Positions 54,381 to 64,000 are shown, counted from the first letter of the stretch. The stretch is 64,000 bases of DNA from Shinella kummerowiae (GCF_009827055.1 NZ_WUMK01000002.1:558001-622000), one strand, 5' to 3'. Numbers and translations are program-made. The notes: generated from the sequence alone by a model not told the origin.

Positions 54381-55445
54381 GTGCATCCCCTGATTTCCCG
54401 CCTGACCACCTGCCTGATCGCCGCCGGCCTTGCGCTGACGGCGCTTGCCCAGCCACTGGCTGCCGAGGAGCGACCCGCCAAGGAGCTTTTCGGGGCGAAA
54501 CGGCTGCCGGCCAAGATGGCGACGGCCTCCTATGGCTCCTATGCCAAGGGCTGTATTGCGGGTGCGGTGGCGATCCCGACGGACGGCCCGGCCTGGCAGG
54601 CGATGCGGCTGTCGCGCAACCGGCGCTGGGGTCATCCGCAGATGATCGCGCTTCTGGAGGAGTTTTCCCAGGACGCGCAGAAACTGGGCTGGCCGGGGCT
54701 GTTGCTCGGCGATATCTCGCAGCCGCGCGGCGGACCTATGCTGTCGGGCCACGCCTCGCATCAGGTTGGCCTCGATGCCGACATCTGGTTCACGCCGATG
54801 CCCGACCGCCGGCTTTCCGCCCAGGAACGCGACGAACTGCCCTTCACGTCCATGCTCGACAAGAGCAAGTTCCTGACGGTCGATTCGCGCCGCTGGACCT
54901 CCACCCACGCCCGTCTCGTCATGAAGGCGGCGAGCTATCCGCAGGTCGAGCGCGTCTTCGTCAATCCGGCGATCAAGAGGAAGCTCTGCGACACCTGGCA
55001 GGGCGACCGCTCGCTGCTCGGCAAGGTGCGGCCGATCTATGGCCATGACGAACACTTCCACATCCGCATCAAGTGCCCGGAAGGCGCGGCCGGCTGCAAG
55101 CCGCAGGCGAAGGTGGCGGCCGGCGACGGCTGCGACGCCTCGCTCGACTGGTGGTTCACCAAGGAACCATGGGCGAAGCCCAAGCCGAAGAAGGATGCCA
55201 AGCCGGTCAAGCCCTGGTACCTCACGCTCGCGAACCTGCCGAAGGCGTGCAGCGCGGTGCTTGCCGGCCCCTCGCCGGCCTCCGAGCAGGAAGTGACCTA
55301 CCAGGGCAATGGCGGCACCTCGACGGCGCTCGCCTTTTCCAGCGGCGGCGGCGAGAGCGCAGGCCGCACGATCGAATCGGTCATCGCGGCCGACACCGCG
55401 CTGCCGGCCATCGTGCCGATCCCGATTCCGCGTCCGTTTCAGTAA
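54381..55445 (+). CDS. mepA: MepA-like penicillin-insensitive murein endopeptidase (M74)
   Basis: A 354-residue exported LAS metallopeptidase that cleaves peptidoglycan cross-links. The signal peptide is ISRLTTCLIAAGLALTALAQPLAA. Zinc-site motifs are GHASHQVGLDADIWF and YGHDEHFHIRIKCP, and GDISQPRGG is MepA-like. The C-terminal tail (about 255-354), rich in Lys/Pro and then Gly/Ser, is longer than in E. coli. GTG 54381 gives the best signal peptide; a TTG nine codons earlier is possible, and neither has a strong ribosome site. Confidence 0.88.
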   Translation: MHPLISRLTTCLIAAGLALTALAQPLAAEERPAKELFGAKRLPAKMATASYGSYAKGCIAGAVAIPTDGPAWQAMRLSRNRRWGHPQMIALLEEFSQDAQKLGWPGLLLGDISQPRGGPMLSGHASHQVGLDADIWFTPMPDRRLSAQERDELPFTSMLDKSKFLTVDSRRWTSTHARLVMKAASYPQVERVFVNPAIKRKLCDTWQGDRSLLGKVRPIYGHDEHFHIRIKCPEGAAGCKPQAKVAAGDGCDASLDWWFTKEPWAKPKPKKDAKPVKPWYLTLANLPKACSAVLAGPSPASEQEVTYQGNGGTSTALAFSSGGGESAGRTIESVIAADTALPAIVPIPIPRPFQ

Positions 55446-55451
55446 GCCATC

Positions 55452-55486
55452 CGGCGGCGGGGCTTTTCAAGGCTCCGCCGCTTTTG
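55452..55486 (+). terminator. Terminator after mepA
   Basis: GC-rich stem around CGGCGGGGC (55453-55463 region) and GGCTCCGCCG (55471-55480), loop TTTTCAA, followed by CTTTTG. The T-run is short but the stem is strong. Confidence 0.7.
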
Positions 55487-55529
55487 TATAAGGCGTTCAA
55501 ATCGATTTAAAAATCATCGGGAACCGCCT

Positions 55530-55910
55530 ATGTCGCGCCAGAAATGCATCGCGCTCATCGCGCATGACGAGAAGAAGGACGACATGGCGGCCTTCGCGCT
55601 GCAGAACGAGGCGGTTCTGGCGCAGGCGAAGATCTTTGCCACCGGCACGACCGGCGGAAGGGTGCTGGAGGCCTGCCCCAGCCTCGACGTGACCCGGCTG
55701 AAAAGCGGCCCGCTCGGCGGCGACCAGCAGATCGGCGCGCTGATCGCGACCGGCGAGGTCGATCTCCTGATCTTCTTCGTCGATCCGCTCACCCCCATGC
55801 CGCACGATGTGGACGTCAAGGCGCTGATGCGGCTGGCCATCGTCTATGACATTCCGATGGCGCTGAACCGGGCAACGGCCGAACACCTGCTCGACTTTGC
55901 CGGCGATTGA
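55530..55910 (+). CDS. mgsA: Methylglyoxal synthase
   Basis: A 126-residue MgsA (dihydroxyacetone phosphate to methylglyoxal and phosphate). The start [14 protein letters not shown], the phosphate loop [24 protein letters not shown] with the catalytic Asp, and [20 protein letters not shown] are canonical. It stands 63 bases before glk, so glucose phosphorylation and this glycolytic bypass are probably co-expressed. Confidence 0.96.
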   Translation: MSRQKCIALIAHDEKKDDMAAFALQNEAVLAQAKIFATGTTGGRVLEACPSLDVTRLKSGPLGGDQQIGALIATGEVDLLIFFVDPLTPMPHDVDVKALMRLAIVYDIPMALNRATAEHLLDFAGD

Positions 55911-55973
55911 CGGCAACCTCTGCCGCAGATAGGCGAAAAGCAGCACATCCACGCGAAAGAACGGGACAGCTTG

Positions 55974-56999
55974 ATGGCACGACCGGGCGACAACGAAACG
56001 AACCTCCCCTTCCCCATCCTCGTCGGCGATATCGGCGGCACCAATGCGCGCTTCGCGCTGCTGGTCGATGTCTTTGCCGAGCCGAAACAGTTCCCGATCG
56101 TCCAGACCGCCGATTTTGCCAATATCGACGACGCGCTCCAGCAGTGCATTCTCGACAAAAGCTCGGTCCAGCCGCGCTCGGCGATCCTGGCGCTGGCCGG
56201 CCCGATCGAGGGCGACGAGGTGCCCTTGACCAATTGCCCCTGGGTGGTGCGGCCGCGCGACATGATCGCCAATCTCGGCTTCGAGGACGTGCTCTTGGTC
56301 AACGACTTCGAGGCGCAGGCGCTTGCCACCGCCTCGCTCGACGAGAGCGACCGGGAAAAGATCGGCCCCGGCATCGAGCGCAGCGCCGCCTCGCGCGCCG
56401 TGCTCGGCCCCGGCACCGGGCTTGGCGTCGCCGGCCTCGTGCATGCCCGCCACACCTGGTTTCCGGTTCCCGGCGAAGGCGGCCATGTGGATGTCGGCCC
56501 GCGCAGCGAGCGTGACTACCAGATCTGGCCGTTCCTCGAGCCGATCGAGGGCCGCATCTCCGCCGAACAGCTGCTGTGCGGCCGCGGCATCATGAACATC
56601 TACCATGCCGTCTCGGCAGCCGATGGCATCGATGCGCCATTGGAAACCCCCGCCGACGTGACCGCGAAGGCCTTAGCGCAGGCGGACCGCGCGGCGATCG
56701 AGACCGTCTCGCTGTTTTCGACCTATCTCGGCCGCGTGGCCGGCGACATGGCGATGATCTTCATGGCGAAAGGCGGCGTGTTCCTTGCCGGTGGCATCTC
56801 GCAGAAAATCCTGCCCGCGCTGCGCGGACCGGAGTTCCGCGCCGCCTTCGAGGACAAGGCGCCGCACAGCGCGCTGTTGAAATCGATCCCGACCTATGTG
56901 GTCACGCACCCGGTCGCGGCACTCGCCGGCCTTGCCGCCTTCGCGCGCATGCCGGACCGTTTTGGTGTTGCAACCGAGGGACGCCACTGGAAAAGGTGA
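55974..56999 (+). CDS. glk: Glucokinase
   Basis: A 341-residue glucokinase of the ROK-independent (Glk, Pfam PF02685) type. ATP motif [16 protein letters not shown], glucose-site [35 protein letters not shown] and C-terminal [16 protein letters not shown] are present. The length fits the family. ATG 55974 is used; a TTG one codon earlier is not needed. The downstream exporter begins 114 bases later. Confidence 0.95.
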   Translation: MARPGDNETNLPFPILVGDIGGTNARFALLVDVFAEPKQFPIVQTADFANIDDALQQCILDKSSVQPRSAILALAGPIEGDEVPLTNCPWVVRPRDMIANLGFEDVLLVNDFEAQALATASLDESDREKIGPGIERSAASRAVLGPGTGLGVAGLVHARHTWFPVPGEGGHVDVGPRSERDYQIWPFLEPIEGRISAEQLLCGRGIMNIYHAVSAADGIDAPLETPADVTAKALAQADRAAIETVSLFSTYLGRVAGDMAMIFMAKGGVFLAGGISQKILPALRGPEFRAAFEDKAPHSALLKSIPTYVVTHPVAALAGLAAFARMPDRFGVATEGRHWKR

Positions 57000-57113
57000 G
57001 GCGCCGGACGGCGCTTCACGGCGCCACGGACTCGCCAAAGGAGAACCAGCGTCCTATAGAGCGGCCAACAGACCGGCGCATGCCGGTCGAGACCGTGCAG
57101 GAAAGTCAGATTA

Positions 57114-58907
57114 TTGGCCGATAAGAGTCGCACCGAGCGCCCCCATGTCAGCTCCGACACCGTCGCCACCGTGCTCAAGCGCATCATCGCCGAAAATGGC
57201 CGCGAGCACGTCCGTGGTTATGTGATCGCCATCCTCTGCCTGGCCGTGGTTGCCGGCACGACCGGCTTTACCGCCTGGATCATGGAAGCCGTCGTCAACG
57301 AGGCATTCGCCAACAAGCGCGCCGACCTCGTCGCCATCATTTGCGTCTCGATCTTCATCGCCTTCGTGCTGCGCGGCTTCGCGACCTATTACCAGGCCGT
57401 CATCCTGTCGAAGATCGGCAACAACATCGTCGCGCGTTACCAGCGCCGGCTTTTCTCGCACCTGATGGCGCTCAGCGTGGGCTTCTTCAACGAGGCGCGC
57501 TCGGCCTATCTCGCCGCGCAGATCAGCCAGAACGTCACGGGCATCCGCGACGTGCTCAACATGACGGTGACCTCCGTTGCCCGCGACTTCCTAACGCTTG
57601 TCGCCCTCATCGGCGTGATGATCTCCAAGGACTGGCTGCTGACGCTGATCGTCTTCGTCATCGCCCCGCCGCTGATCATCGGCCTGCGTTACGTCTCCAG
57701 GCGCCTGCGCAGCGCGACGCGCGAATCCGTGGAGCTGAACAGCCACGTTCTCGGCGCCATGCAGGAGACCATCCAGGGCATCGCCATCGTCAAGGCCTTC
57801 ACAATGGAGGGCCAGCTCAAGACCAAGGTCGAGGACATTATCGGCCGGGCCGAGAGCCGCTCCAACCGCATCGCGCGGCTGACCGAACGCACTGCGCCGA
57901 TGACGGAAACCTTCGCCGGCTTTGCCATTTCCGGCGTGCTCGCCTACGCGGCCTATCGTTCGATCTATGGCGGCGTGCTGCCGGGCGCCTTCTTCTCCTT
58001 CGTCACGGCCCTGCTGATGGCCTATGACCCGGCCAAGCGCCTTGCCCGCCTGCAGGTCTCGATGGAGCGCGCCGTCGTGAACGCGCGGATGATCTACGAG
58101 ATCCTCGACCTGCAGCCGCGCCAGGCCGACCGTGCCGATGCCAAGCCACTCGCCATCTCCGATGCGACGGTCGCCTTCCAGAATGTGCGCTTCGGCTACT
58201 CGGAAACCGAGACGATCCTGAAGGGCGTGAGCTTCACCGCCGAGGGCGGCAAGACGACGGCGCTGGTCGGCCCGTCCGGCGCCGGCAAGTCGACGGTGAT
58301 CAATCTCATTCCGCGCTTCTATGATCCGGTAGAGGGCGAGATCCTGATCGACGGGCAGGACATCGCCCATGTCACCAAGCAATCGCTGCGCAATGCCATC
58401 GCCTATGTATCGCAGCAGCCCTATCTGTTCGAGGGCACGATCCGCGACAATATCCGCTATGGACGCCCGGATGCGACGGACGCCGACATCGAGGAGGCCG
58501 CGCGCCACGCCTATGCGCACGACTTCATCCTTGCCCAGCCGCTCGGTTATGACACGCCCGTCGGCGAAAACGGCGTGACGCTCTCCGGCGGCCAGCGCCA
58601 GCGGCTGTCGATCGCCCGCGCGCTGGTGCGCAATGCGCCGATCCTGCTGCTCGACGAAGCGACATCCGCGCTCGACACCGAATCGGAGCAGGCCGTGCAG
58701 AAGGCGCTGGACGAAGCGATGAGCGGGCGCACCGTCGTCGTCATCGCGCACCGGCTGTCGACCGTCGTGCGCGCCGACAAGATCATCGTGATGCAGGACG
58801 GCCAGGTCGCCGAAGAGGGCACGCATGAGGCGCTTGCAGGCCGCGATAACGGCCTTTACGCTCGCCTCAACAGCCTCCAGGCGCCGGCCGGCAGCACGGA
58901 CAAATAG
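57114..58907 (+). CDS. MsbA-like ABC exporter (permease-ATPase fusion)
   Basis: A 597-residue half-transporter: six membrane helices (about 35-320), then one ABC domain with Walker [10 protein letters not shown] (about 387-395), Q-loop [12 protein letters not shown], signature [15 protein letters not shown], Walker [13 protein letters not shown] and switch His in [10 protein letters not shown]. It acts as a homodimer exporting a lipid or drug; the substrate cannot be read. The open frame has a TTG start at 57114 with AGGAAA ten bases upstream; no ATG is well placed, so the TTG is tentative. Confidence 0.88.
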   Translation: MADKSRTERPHVSSDTVATVLKRIIAENGREHVRGYVIAILCLAVVAGTTGFTAWIMEAVVNEAFANKRADLVAIICVSIFIAFVLRGFATYYQAVILSKIGNNIVARYQRRLFSHLMALSVGFFNEARSAYLAAQISQNVTGIRDVLNMTVTSVARDFLTLVALIGVMISKDWLLTLIVFVIAPPLIIGLRYVSRRLRSATRESVELNSHVLGAMQETIQGIAIVKAFTMEGQLKTKVEDIIGRAESRSNRIARLTERTAPMTETFAGFAISGVLAYAAYRSIYGGVLPGAFFSFVTALLMAYDPAKRLARLQVSMERAVVNARMIYEILDLQPRQADRADAKPLAISDATVAFQNVRFGYSETETILKGVSFTAEGGKTTALVGPSGAGKSTVINLIPRFYDPVEGEILIDGQDIAHVTKQSLRNAIAYVSQQPYLFEGTIRDNIRYGRPDATDADIEEAARHAYAHDFILAQPLGYDTPVGENGVTLSGGQRQRLSIARALVRNAPILLLDEATSALDTESEQAVQKALDEAMSGRTVVVIAHRLSTVVRADKIIVMQDGQVAEEGTHEALAGRDNGLYARLNSLQAPAGSTDK

Positions 58908-58924
58908 ACAGTAGGGACGGGACA

Positions 58925-59743
58925 ATGAGCGGCAACGCAATGAAGCTGGTCGTCGTGGGGGCTGCGGGCCGCATGGGCCAGACGCTGATCCGGACGATCC
59001 ACGCCATCGAGGGCGCGGAGGTCTTTGCGGCGATCGAACGCGAGGGCTCGCCCTTTGTCGGCCGCGATGCCGGCGAACTTGCCGGCCTTGGCCCGATCGG
59101 CGTCAAGATCACCGACAAGCCGCTCGAAGCCTTCGTCGCGGCGGAAGGCGTGCTCGACTTCACCGCGCCGGCAGCCTCCATCGAATTTTCCGGCCTCGCC
59201 GCGCAGGCGCGTATCGTGCATGTGATCGGCACCACCGGCTGCTCGGCGGCGGACGACGAGAAGATCAAGGCTGCCGCGCGCCATGCCCGCATCGTCAAGT
59301 CCGGCAATATGAGCCTCGGCGTCAACCTGCTCGGCGTGCTGACGGAAACCGCCGCGCGGGCGCTCGGCCCTGATAACTGGGACATCGAGGTGCTGGAAAT
59401 GCACCACAAGCACAAGGTCGACGCCCCCTCCGGCACCGCGCTGCTGCTCGGCAATGCCGCCGCCAAGGGCCGTGGGATCTCGCTTGCGGAAAACTCCGTG
59501 CGCGTGCGCGACGGCCATACCGGCCCGCGCCCCGCCGGGACGATCGGCTTTGCCACGCTGCGCGGCGGCTCGGTCATCGGCGACCACTCGGTGATGCTTG
59601 CCGGCGAAGGCGAAATGGTGACGCTGTCGCACAGCGCGACCGACCGATCGATCTTCGCACGCGGCGCAGTGCAGGCGGCACTGTGGGCACGCGACAAGAA
59701 GCCCGGCCTCTATTCCATGCTCGACGTGCTCGGGCTCAACTGA
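58925..59743 (+). CDS. dapB: 4-hydroxy-tetrahydrodipicolinate reductase
   Basis: A 272-residue DapB of the lysine/diaminopimelate pathway. The NAD(P) motif [16 protein letters not shown] is followed by [13 protein letters not shown], the catalytic [19 protein letters not shown] (His pair and Lys) and the C-terminal [17 protein letters not shown]-like region ([17 protein letters not shown]). It begins 17 bases after the exporter gene and is followed 25 bases later by gpmA. Confidence 0.97.
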   Translation: MSGNAMKLVVVGAAGRMGQTLIRTIHAIEGAEVFAAIEREGSPFVGRDAGELAGLGPIGVKITDKPLEAFVAAEGVLDFTAPAASIEFSGLAAQARIVHVIGTTGCSAADDEKIKAAARHARIVKSGNMSLGVNLLGVLTETAARALGPDNWDIEVLEMHHKHKVDAPSGTALLLGNAAAKGRGISLAENSVRVRDGHTGPRPAGTIGFATLRGGSVIGDHSVMLAGEGEMVTLSHSATDRSIFARGAVQAALWARDKKPGLYSMLDVLGLN

Positions 59744-59768
59744 AATTCACCACTGGGAGACAGACCAT

Positions 59769-60404
59769 ATGAGCGGAACCCTCGTCCTTGTTCGCCACGG
59801 CCAGAGCGAATGGAACCTGAAGAACCTTTTCACCGGCTGGCGTGACCCGGACCTGACGGCGCTCGGTGTCGAGGAAGCCAAGACCGGCGGCAAGGCGATC
59901 GCCGAGACCGGCATCAAGTTCGACATCGCCTTCACGTCGGACCTCTCCCGCGCCCAGAAGACACTGACGCTCATTCTCGACGAGATCGGCCAGCAGGGCC
60001 TCGAGACGATCCGCGACCAGGCGCTGAACGAGCGCGACTACGGCGACCTTTCCGGCCTCAACAAGGACGATGCCCGCGAAAAATGGGGCGAGGAGCAGGT
60101 CCATATCTGGCGCCGTTCCTACGACATTCCCCCGCCGGGCGGCGAGAGCCTGCGCGACACGGGCGCCCGCGTCTGGCCGTACTACCTGACGGAAATCCTG
60201 CCGCGCGTGTTGCGCGGCGAGAAGGTGCTGGTCGCTGCGCACGGCAATTCGCTGCGCTCGCTCGTCATGGTGCTCGACAAGCTGTCGAAGGAAGAGATCC
60301 TGAAGCTCAACCTCGCGACCGGCGTGCCGATGGTCTACACGCTGAACGCCGATTCCACCGTCGCGTCGAAGGACGTGCTCGGCGACATGTCGGGCGCGCA
60401 CTAA
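59769..60404 (+). CDS. gpmA: 2,3-bisphosphoglycerate-dependent phosphoglycerate mutase
   Basis: A 211-residue dPGM. The catalytic His is in [10 protein letters not shown], and [25 protein letters not shown] and [16 protein letters not shown] are all present. It is shorter than the 250-residue E. coli enzyme, as usual in alphaproteobacteria, lacking the C-terminal tail. It converts 3- and 2-phosphoglycerate in glycolysis. It converges with the HAD gene (24-base gap). Confidence 0.95.
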   Translation: MSGTLVLVRHGQSEWNLKNLFTGWRDPDLTALGVEEAKTGGKAIAETGIKFDIAFTSDLSRAQKTLTLILDEIGQQGLETIRDQALNERDYGDLSGLNKDDAREKWGEEQVHIWRRSYDIPPPGGESLRDTGARVWPYYLTEILPRVLRGEKVLVAAHGNSLRSLVMVLDKLSKEEILKLNLATGVPMVYTLNADSTVASKDVLGDMSGAH

Positions 60405-60428
60405 CCCTCGAAACGCGCGCGCCGTGGC

Positions 60429-61106
60429 TCAGCCTGCGGCGCGCAGCAGCTTCAGCGTGCCGTCGGCCTGTTGCTCGACACTCACGCCGTCATAGTTCTT
60501 CAGAAGCGGATGGCCCGTTTCGATCGGGTGATGATGCGTCGCTGTCATGACGACGACATGGGCGCCCGCGCCCTCGCCGGCCAGAATACCGGCCGGGACG
60601 TCTTCGAAAACCAGGCAATCGGCCGAATCAAACCCGAGCCTCTGCGCACCCAGCCGGTAGCCATCCGGCGCGGGCTTGCCCTTGGTCACGTCATCGGCCG
60701 TCACGATCACCTCGGGCAGCGGGATGCCGGTTGCCGCGAGGCGGCGACGGGCGAGCGCCACGGGCGCGGAGGTGACGATGCCCCAGCGGCCGGCCGGAAG
60801 CGACTTCAGAAAATCGATCGCGCCGGAAATCGGCACGATGCCTTCGACATCGTCCATCTCCTGCTGTTCGACCTCCTTTGCCTCCGCCACCGGGTCGACG
60901 CCCGGCAGGCCAAGCCGCGTGATCGTGTCGATGCCGCGCACGCCGTGCATGGTCGGCAGGAAGGTCGCGACGTCGAGGCCGTGCTTCAGCGCCCAATTGG
61001 TCCACACCCGTTCCGTCGCCGGAATGGAGTTGATGATCGTGCCGTCCATGTCGAAGAGGAAGGCGGAGAAGGAGCGGTCGAAGACGGGACGAGCGGAAGA
61101 AGACAA
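60429..61106 (-). CDS. HAD-superfamily sugar phosphatase-like hydrolase
   Basis: A 225-residue HAD hydrolase. Motif I FLFDMDGTIINS supplies the nucleophile Asp, motif II is GIVTSAP, motif III is KGKPAPDGY and motif IV is LVFEDVPAGILAGEGAGA. An all-helical cap (type C1) sits between I and II. This matches the YfbT/GPP-like sugar-phosphatase branch; the substrate is unknown. The start is taken at TTG 61106 (MSSSARPVFD); no in-frame ATG precedes motif I, so the exact start is unsure. Confidence 0.85.
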   Translation of the reverse strand: MSSSARPVFDRSFSAFLFDMDGTIINSIPATERVWTNWALKHGLDVATFLPTMHGVRGIDTITRLGLPGVDPVAEAKEVEQQEMDDVEGIVPISGAIDFLKSLPAGRWGIVTSAPVALARRRLAATGIPLPEVIVTADDVTKGKPAPDGYRLGAQRLGFDSADCLVFEDVPAGILAGEGAGAHVVVMTATHHHPIETGHPLLKNYDGVSVEQQADGTLKLLRAAG

Positions 61107-61355
61107 GGCAAGGACCTGCGGGCTTGAAGGGGAGGATGCGGAACGCGCTGGCGGGCCTTTCGATTACCCCCTCCCGGCCGCACAGGCAACCGCTCTCACG
61201 CCATCGTGTCTGCCGAACGGCATTTGCCTTCGCCCTGCACAACCCCCATCTATGCGGGACGCGGCCTCAACGGGTTGCCGCATCTTTCTGTTGTTGCCCG
61301 ATTTATGCGCCGGCGGTGATTCCCCTTGGCGGAAAAATGCTCTAGCTCTGGCCCC

Positions 61356-62480
61356 ATGCCGCACAAGGTTTCGCTCTCCCGCCTCAAGCTCACGGATTTC
61401 CGCAACTATGCGGGCCTGTCGCTGCCGCTCGACGGCCGGCACGTCGTGCTGACCGGACAGAATGGTGCGGGCAAGACGAACCTGATGGAAGCGGTCTCGC
61501 TGCTCTCGCCCGGCCGTGGCCTGCGCCGCGCCGCCTATGGCGACGTCGTGCGCGCCGGCGCCGAAGCCGGCTTCACCATCTTCGCGACGGTCGACGGCAT
61601 GATGGACGAGGTCGATATCGGCACCGGCACGGAAGGCGGCGACGAGGGTCAGGCGCGAAAACTGCGGCTGAACGGCACGCCGGCCCGCACCGTCGACGAG
61701 TTGCTCGATCACCTGCGCGTCGTGTGGCTGACACCCTCCATGGACGGCCTGTTCACCGGTCCCTCCGCCGATCGCCGCCGTTTCCTCGACCGGCTCGTGC
61801 TGTCGCTCGATCCCGAACACGGCCGGCGCGCGGCGGATTTCGAGAAAGCGATGCGCGGCCGCAACCGGCTGCTTTCCGAACCACGGCCGGATCCCGCCTG
61901 GCTGACGGCGCTGGAAAAGCAGATGGCCGAACTGGGCATCGCCATGGCGCATGCCCGCCATGAACTCGTCGGCCTCATTTCTGGTTTGGTGGAAGCGGCA
62001 CGCGATGACGGACCGTTCCCCTCCGCCACCATGCGGCTGTCCGGCTTTCTCGACGAGGAATGGCAGCGGCCGGCCTACGAGATCGAGGACATCTATCTCG
62101 ACATGCTGCAGAGCGGGCGCTACCGCGACGCGGCGGCCGGCCGCACGCTGGACGGTCCGCACCGCGCCGACCTGCTCATTCGCCACCGCGAGAAGGACAT
62201 GGAGGCGGAGCGCTGCTCCACGGGCGAGCAGAAGGCGCTGCTCGTCGGTCTTATCCTCGCCCATGCCGGCCTCGTCGGCGGCATGACGGGCCATGCGCCG
62301 GTGCTGCTGCTCGACGAGATCGCCGCCCATCTCGACGAGGGCCGGCGCGCCGCCCTGTTCGACCGGGTCGACGCGCTCGGCGGCCAGGCCTTCATGACCG
62401 GCACCGACCGGTCGATGTTCGACGCGCTCGGCGAGCGCGCGCAGTTTCTCACCGTCTCGAACGGAGGCATTGTGACATGA
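61356..62480 (+). CDS. recF: DNA replication and repair protein RecF
   Basis: A 374-residue RecF. Walker A GQNGAGKTN is at 34-42, preceded by LKLTDFRNYAGLSL. The signature CSTGEQKALLVGLILAHA and Walker B VLLLDEIAAHLD follow. RecF loads RecA at single-strand gaps with RecOR. It is not next to dnaN or gyrB here, the usual state in Rhizobiales. The start is ATG 61356; the upstream 249 bases hold its promoter. Its stop overlaps the moeB start by four bases. Confidence 0.94.
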   Translation: MPHKVSLSRLKLTDFRNYAGLSLPLDGRHVVLTGQNGAGKTNLMEAVSLLSPGRGLRRAAYGDVVRAGAEAGFTIFATVDGMMDEVDIGTGTEGGDEGQARKLRLNGTPARTVDELLDHLRVVWLTPSMDGLFTGPSADRRRFLDRLVLSLDPEHGRRAADFEKAMRGRNRLLSEPRPDPAWLTALEKQMAELGIAMAHARHELVGLISGLVEAARDDGPFPSATMRLSGFLDEEWQRPAYEIEDIYLDMLQSGRYRDAAAGRTLDGPHRADLLIRHREKDMEAERCSTGEQKALLVGLILAHAGLVGGMTGHAPVLLLDEIAAHLDEGRRAALFDRVDALGGQAFMTGTDRSMFDALGERAQFLTVSNGGIVT

Positions 62481-63235
62481 CCGATCCCCTCAGCGCCGAC
62501 GAAATCGACCGCTACCGCCGCCATATCGTGCTTGCCGAAATCGGCGGTGCAGGCCAGCAGAAGCTCAAGCAGGCGAACGTGCTGGTGATCGGCGCCGGTG
62601 GCCTCGGCGCCCCCGTCATCCAGTATCTCGCCGCCGCCGGCATCGGCCATCTCGGCGTTACCGACGACGACACGGTGTCGCTGTCCAATCTCCAGCGCCA
62701 GATCATCCACGACACGGCCGGCATCGGCATGGCGAAGATCGCCAGCGCCGAGACCGCTGTCACCCGCCTCAACCCGCATGTGCGTTTCTCCGGCATCGCG
62801 GAACGGCTGACGGCGGAGAACGCGGCGTCATTGCTTGCCGGATACGATCTGCTCGTCGACGGTTCTGACAATTTCGACACGCGCTATCTCTCCGCCGATG
62901 CCGCAGAAACCGCGCGCATTCCGCTCGTCACCGGCGCCGTCGGCCGGTTCGATGGCTCGCTGACCGTGCTGAAGCCCTACGAGGCCGGCGCGGATGGCGC
63001 CCTCAATCCCGGCTACCGCGACCTCTTCCCCTCCGCCCCGCCCCCGGGCGTCGTACCGGCCTGCGCGGAAGCCGGCATCGTCGGCGCGCTGACCGGCGTC
63101 ATCGGCACCTTGATGGCGATGGAGGTCATCAAGCTCGTCACCGGCGCCGGAGAGCCACTGGTGGGCCGCCTGATGCTGTATGACGGCCTCGCCGCACGGT
63201 TCGAGACGCTGAAGTACCGGCGGCGGAAGGGTTAG
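62477..63235 (+). CDS. moeB: MoeB/ThiF-family adenylyltransferase
   Basis: A 252-residue E1-like enzyme. It has the nucleotide motif VLVIGAGGLGAPVIQYLAAAG, YRRHIVLAEIGGAGQQKL, the DDDTVSLSNLQRQIIH segment and the catalytic-Asp-region VDGSDNFDTRY. It adenylates the C-terminus of MoaD or ThiS for sulfur transfer. The two Zn-binding CxxC pairs of E. coli MoeB are missing: only a single Cys remains at PACAEAG, and the C-terminus ends at FETLKYRRRKG. It is translationally coupled to recF. Confidence 0.9.
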   Translation: MTDPLSADEIDRYRRHIVLAEIGGAGQQKLKQANVLVIGAGGLGAPVIQYLAAAGIGHLGVTDDDTVSLSNLQRQIIHDTAGIGMAKIASAETAVTRLNPHVRFSGIAERLTAENAASLLAGYDLLVDGSDNFDTRYLSADAAETARIPLVTGAVGRFDGSLTVLKPYEAGADGALNPGYRDLFPSAPPPGVVPACAEAGIVGALTGVIGTLMAMEVIKLVTGAGEPLVGRLMLYDGLAARFETLKYRRRKG

Positions 63236-63254
63236 TTCTTACGACGAGACGGTC

Positions 63255-63395
63255 CTTCCTGCCCCTTCCCCCCCGCGGGGAGAAGGTCGCGGCAGCGGGA
63301 TGAGGGGGATATCGCAGGCATATCGGCTTGCTTGGCGCGCCACCCCCTCATCCGACCCTTCGGGCCACCTTCTCCCCGTGGGGGAGAAGGGAGTT
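63255..63395. repeat. Rhizobial intergenic inverted repeat between moeB and the dehydrogenase gene
   Basis: Two mirror-image blocks flank a short centre: on the left CCGCGGGGAGAAGG followed by GGGATGAGGGGG, on the right CCCCCTCATCCGACCC followed by CCACCTTCTCCCC. The right block has its own CCCTTCGGG hairpin. Such CCTTCTCCCC/GATGAGGGG elements are repeated in rhizobial genomes. It may end both convergent transcripts. Confidence 0.65.
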
Positions 63396-63416
63396 GCGTC
63401 CCATGCAAACGTCTCG

Positions 63417-64000
63417 CTAGACCCGGCTCGGCAGCACGCGATCCGGCGGGCGGTGGCCGTCGAAGAAGGTGCGGATGTTGATCACCACCTTCTCGCCCAT
63501 GTCGACGCGGCCTTCGAGCGTCGCCGAGCTCATATGCGGCAGCAGCACGACCTTGCCCTCGGCGGCGAGTTTCAGGAGCTTGGGATTGACCGCCGGCTCG
63601 TTCTCGAACACGTCGAGGCCGGCGCCAGCGATCTTGCCTTCGCGCAGGCACTTGATCAGCGCCGTCTCGTCGATGATACCGCCGCGCGCCGTGTTGACGA
63701 TATAGCTCGACGGCTGCATCAGCTCGAGCCGACGGGCCGAGAGCAGGTGGTAGGTCGCCGGCGTCGAGGGGCAGTTGACCGAGACGATGTCGACGCGGGC
63801 GAGCATCTGGTCGAGGCTGTCCCAATAGGTCGCTTCCAGCGCGTCTTCGGTGTCCGGGCGCACGCGGTGGCGATTGTGGTAATGGATGGAGAGGCCGAAG
63901 GCCTTGGCGCGCTTGGCGACGGCGGTACCGATGCGGCCCATGCCGACGATGCCGAGGCGCTTGCCCCAGATGCGCCGGCCAAGCATCCAGGTCGGCGACC
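63417..64000 (-). CDS. D-2-hydroxyacid dehydrogenase (glyoxylate reductase GyaR-like), partial
   Basis: The C-terminal 194 codons of a D-2-hydroxyacid dehydrogenase, cut by the window end; the reading frame stays open through position 64000 (SPTW before MLGRRIWGK). The NAD(P) motif LGIVGMGRIGTAVAKR, the arginine-containing HNRHRV (NADPH preference), VNTARGGIIDE, the catalytic Glu/His region LDVFENEPAVNP and LLPHMSSAT are present. This best fits glyoxylate or 2-ketogluconate reductases. The N-terminal substrate-binding half is outside the window. Confidence 0.9.
   Translation of the reverse strand, partial: SPTWMLGRRIWGKRLGIVGMGRIGTAVAKRAKAFGLSIHYHNRHRVRPDTEDALEATYWDSLDQMLARVDIVSVNCPSTPATYHLLSARRLELMQPSSYIVNTARGGIIDETALIKCLREGKIAGAGLDVFENEPAVNPKLLKLAAEGKVVLLPHMSSATLEGRVDMGEKVVINIRTFFDGHRPPDRVLPSRV

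Overview
The window is a gene-dense, high-GC stretch of chromosome from an alphaproteobacterium of the Rhizobiales, most likely Rhizobiaceae (Rhizobium/Agrobacterium/Shinella-like). The signs are a nine-gene Flp-pilus operon in ctpA-I order, CtrA-type TTAACCAT half-sites, a hydroxyproline catabolic cluster with a KGSA dehydrogenase and an AcnX protein, YejABEF, the order mgsA-glk-ABC exporter-dapB-gpmA, and interspersed palindromes of the kind seen in rhizobial genomes. I see no phage, transposase, CRISPR array or plasmid functions.

Layout. 1-3.6 kb: rnk (cut by the window edge), a DUF488 gene, 5-formyl-THF cyclo-ligase, and an MFS exporter with its own FadR-type regulator behind a perfect 14+1+14 operator. 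3.6-16.6 kb: hydroxyproline catabolism. It holds a Ser/Cys proline-racemase-family enzyme, two more FCD-GntR regulators, a DHDPS-like deaminase, a Ldh_2-family reductase, a KGSA dehydrogenase, a polar amino-acid ABC importer (SBP, two permeases, ATPase), a FAD D-amino-acid oxidase and an AcnX dehydratase. Together these could take 4-hydroxyproline to 2-oxoglutarate and 3-hydroxyprolines through pyrroline-2-carboxylate to proline. 16.7-20.2 kb: a tautomerase/NTF2-like/GST operon facing an HxlR regulator, a small unknown gene, tRNA-Ser(GGA), a small membrane protein and msrA. 20.3-32.4 kb: nucleoside uptake and salvage. A BMP-family importer (with slyX on the opposite strand after the binding-protein gene) is followed by cdd-punA-deoC-deoA, and on the other strand an aspartyl protease, upp and deoB-add.

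32.5-44.4 kb: Flp/Tad pilus. On the minus strand are two TadE-like pseudopilins and a stand-alone secretin N-domain protein. On the plus strand run pilA, cpaA, cpaB, cpaC, cpaD, cpaE, cpaF, tadB and tadC, and tadD is convergent. 44.5-64 kb: housekeeping genes: M17 aminopeptidase, MarR regulator, NlpC/P60 hydrolase, ghrA, yejABEF, a MepA-like endopeptidase, mgsA, glk, an MsbA-like exporter, dapB, gpmA, a HAD phosphatase, recF, moeB, and a D-2-hydroxyacid dehydrogenase cut by the window end.

The most interesting non-coding signals are: two distinct operator 'codes' inside the hydroxyproline cluster (TTGTATTT...TTGTCGACAA twice; TTGCATAC/GTATACAA-type sites at three promoters); a multi-hairpin leader before the nucleoside-binding-protein gene; a hairpin right after pilA; and CtrA-like sites before pilA and cpaB. 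No wholly new system is evident. The best candidates for new biology are the regulation and exact enzyme specificity of the hydroxyproline cluster and the nucleoside leader RNA.
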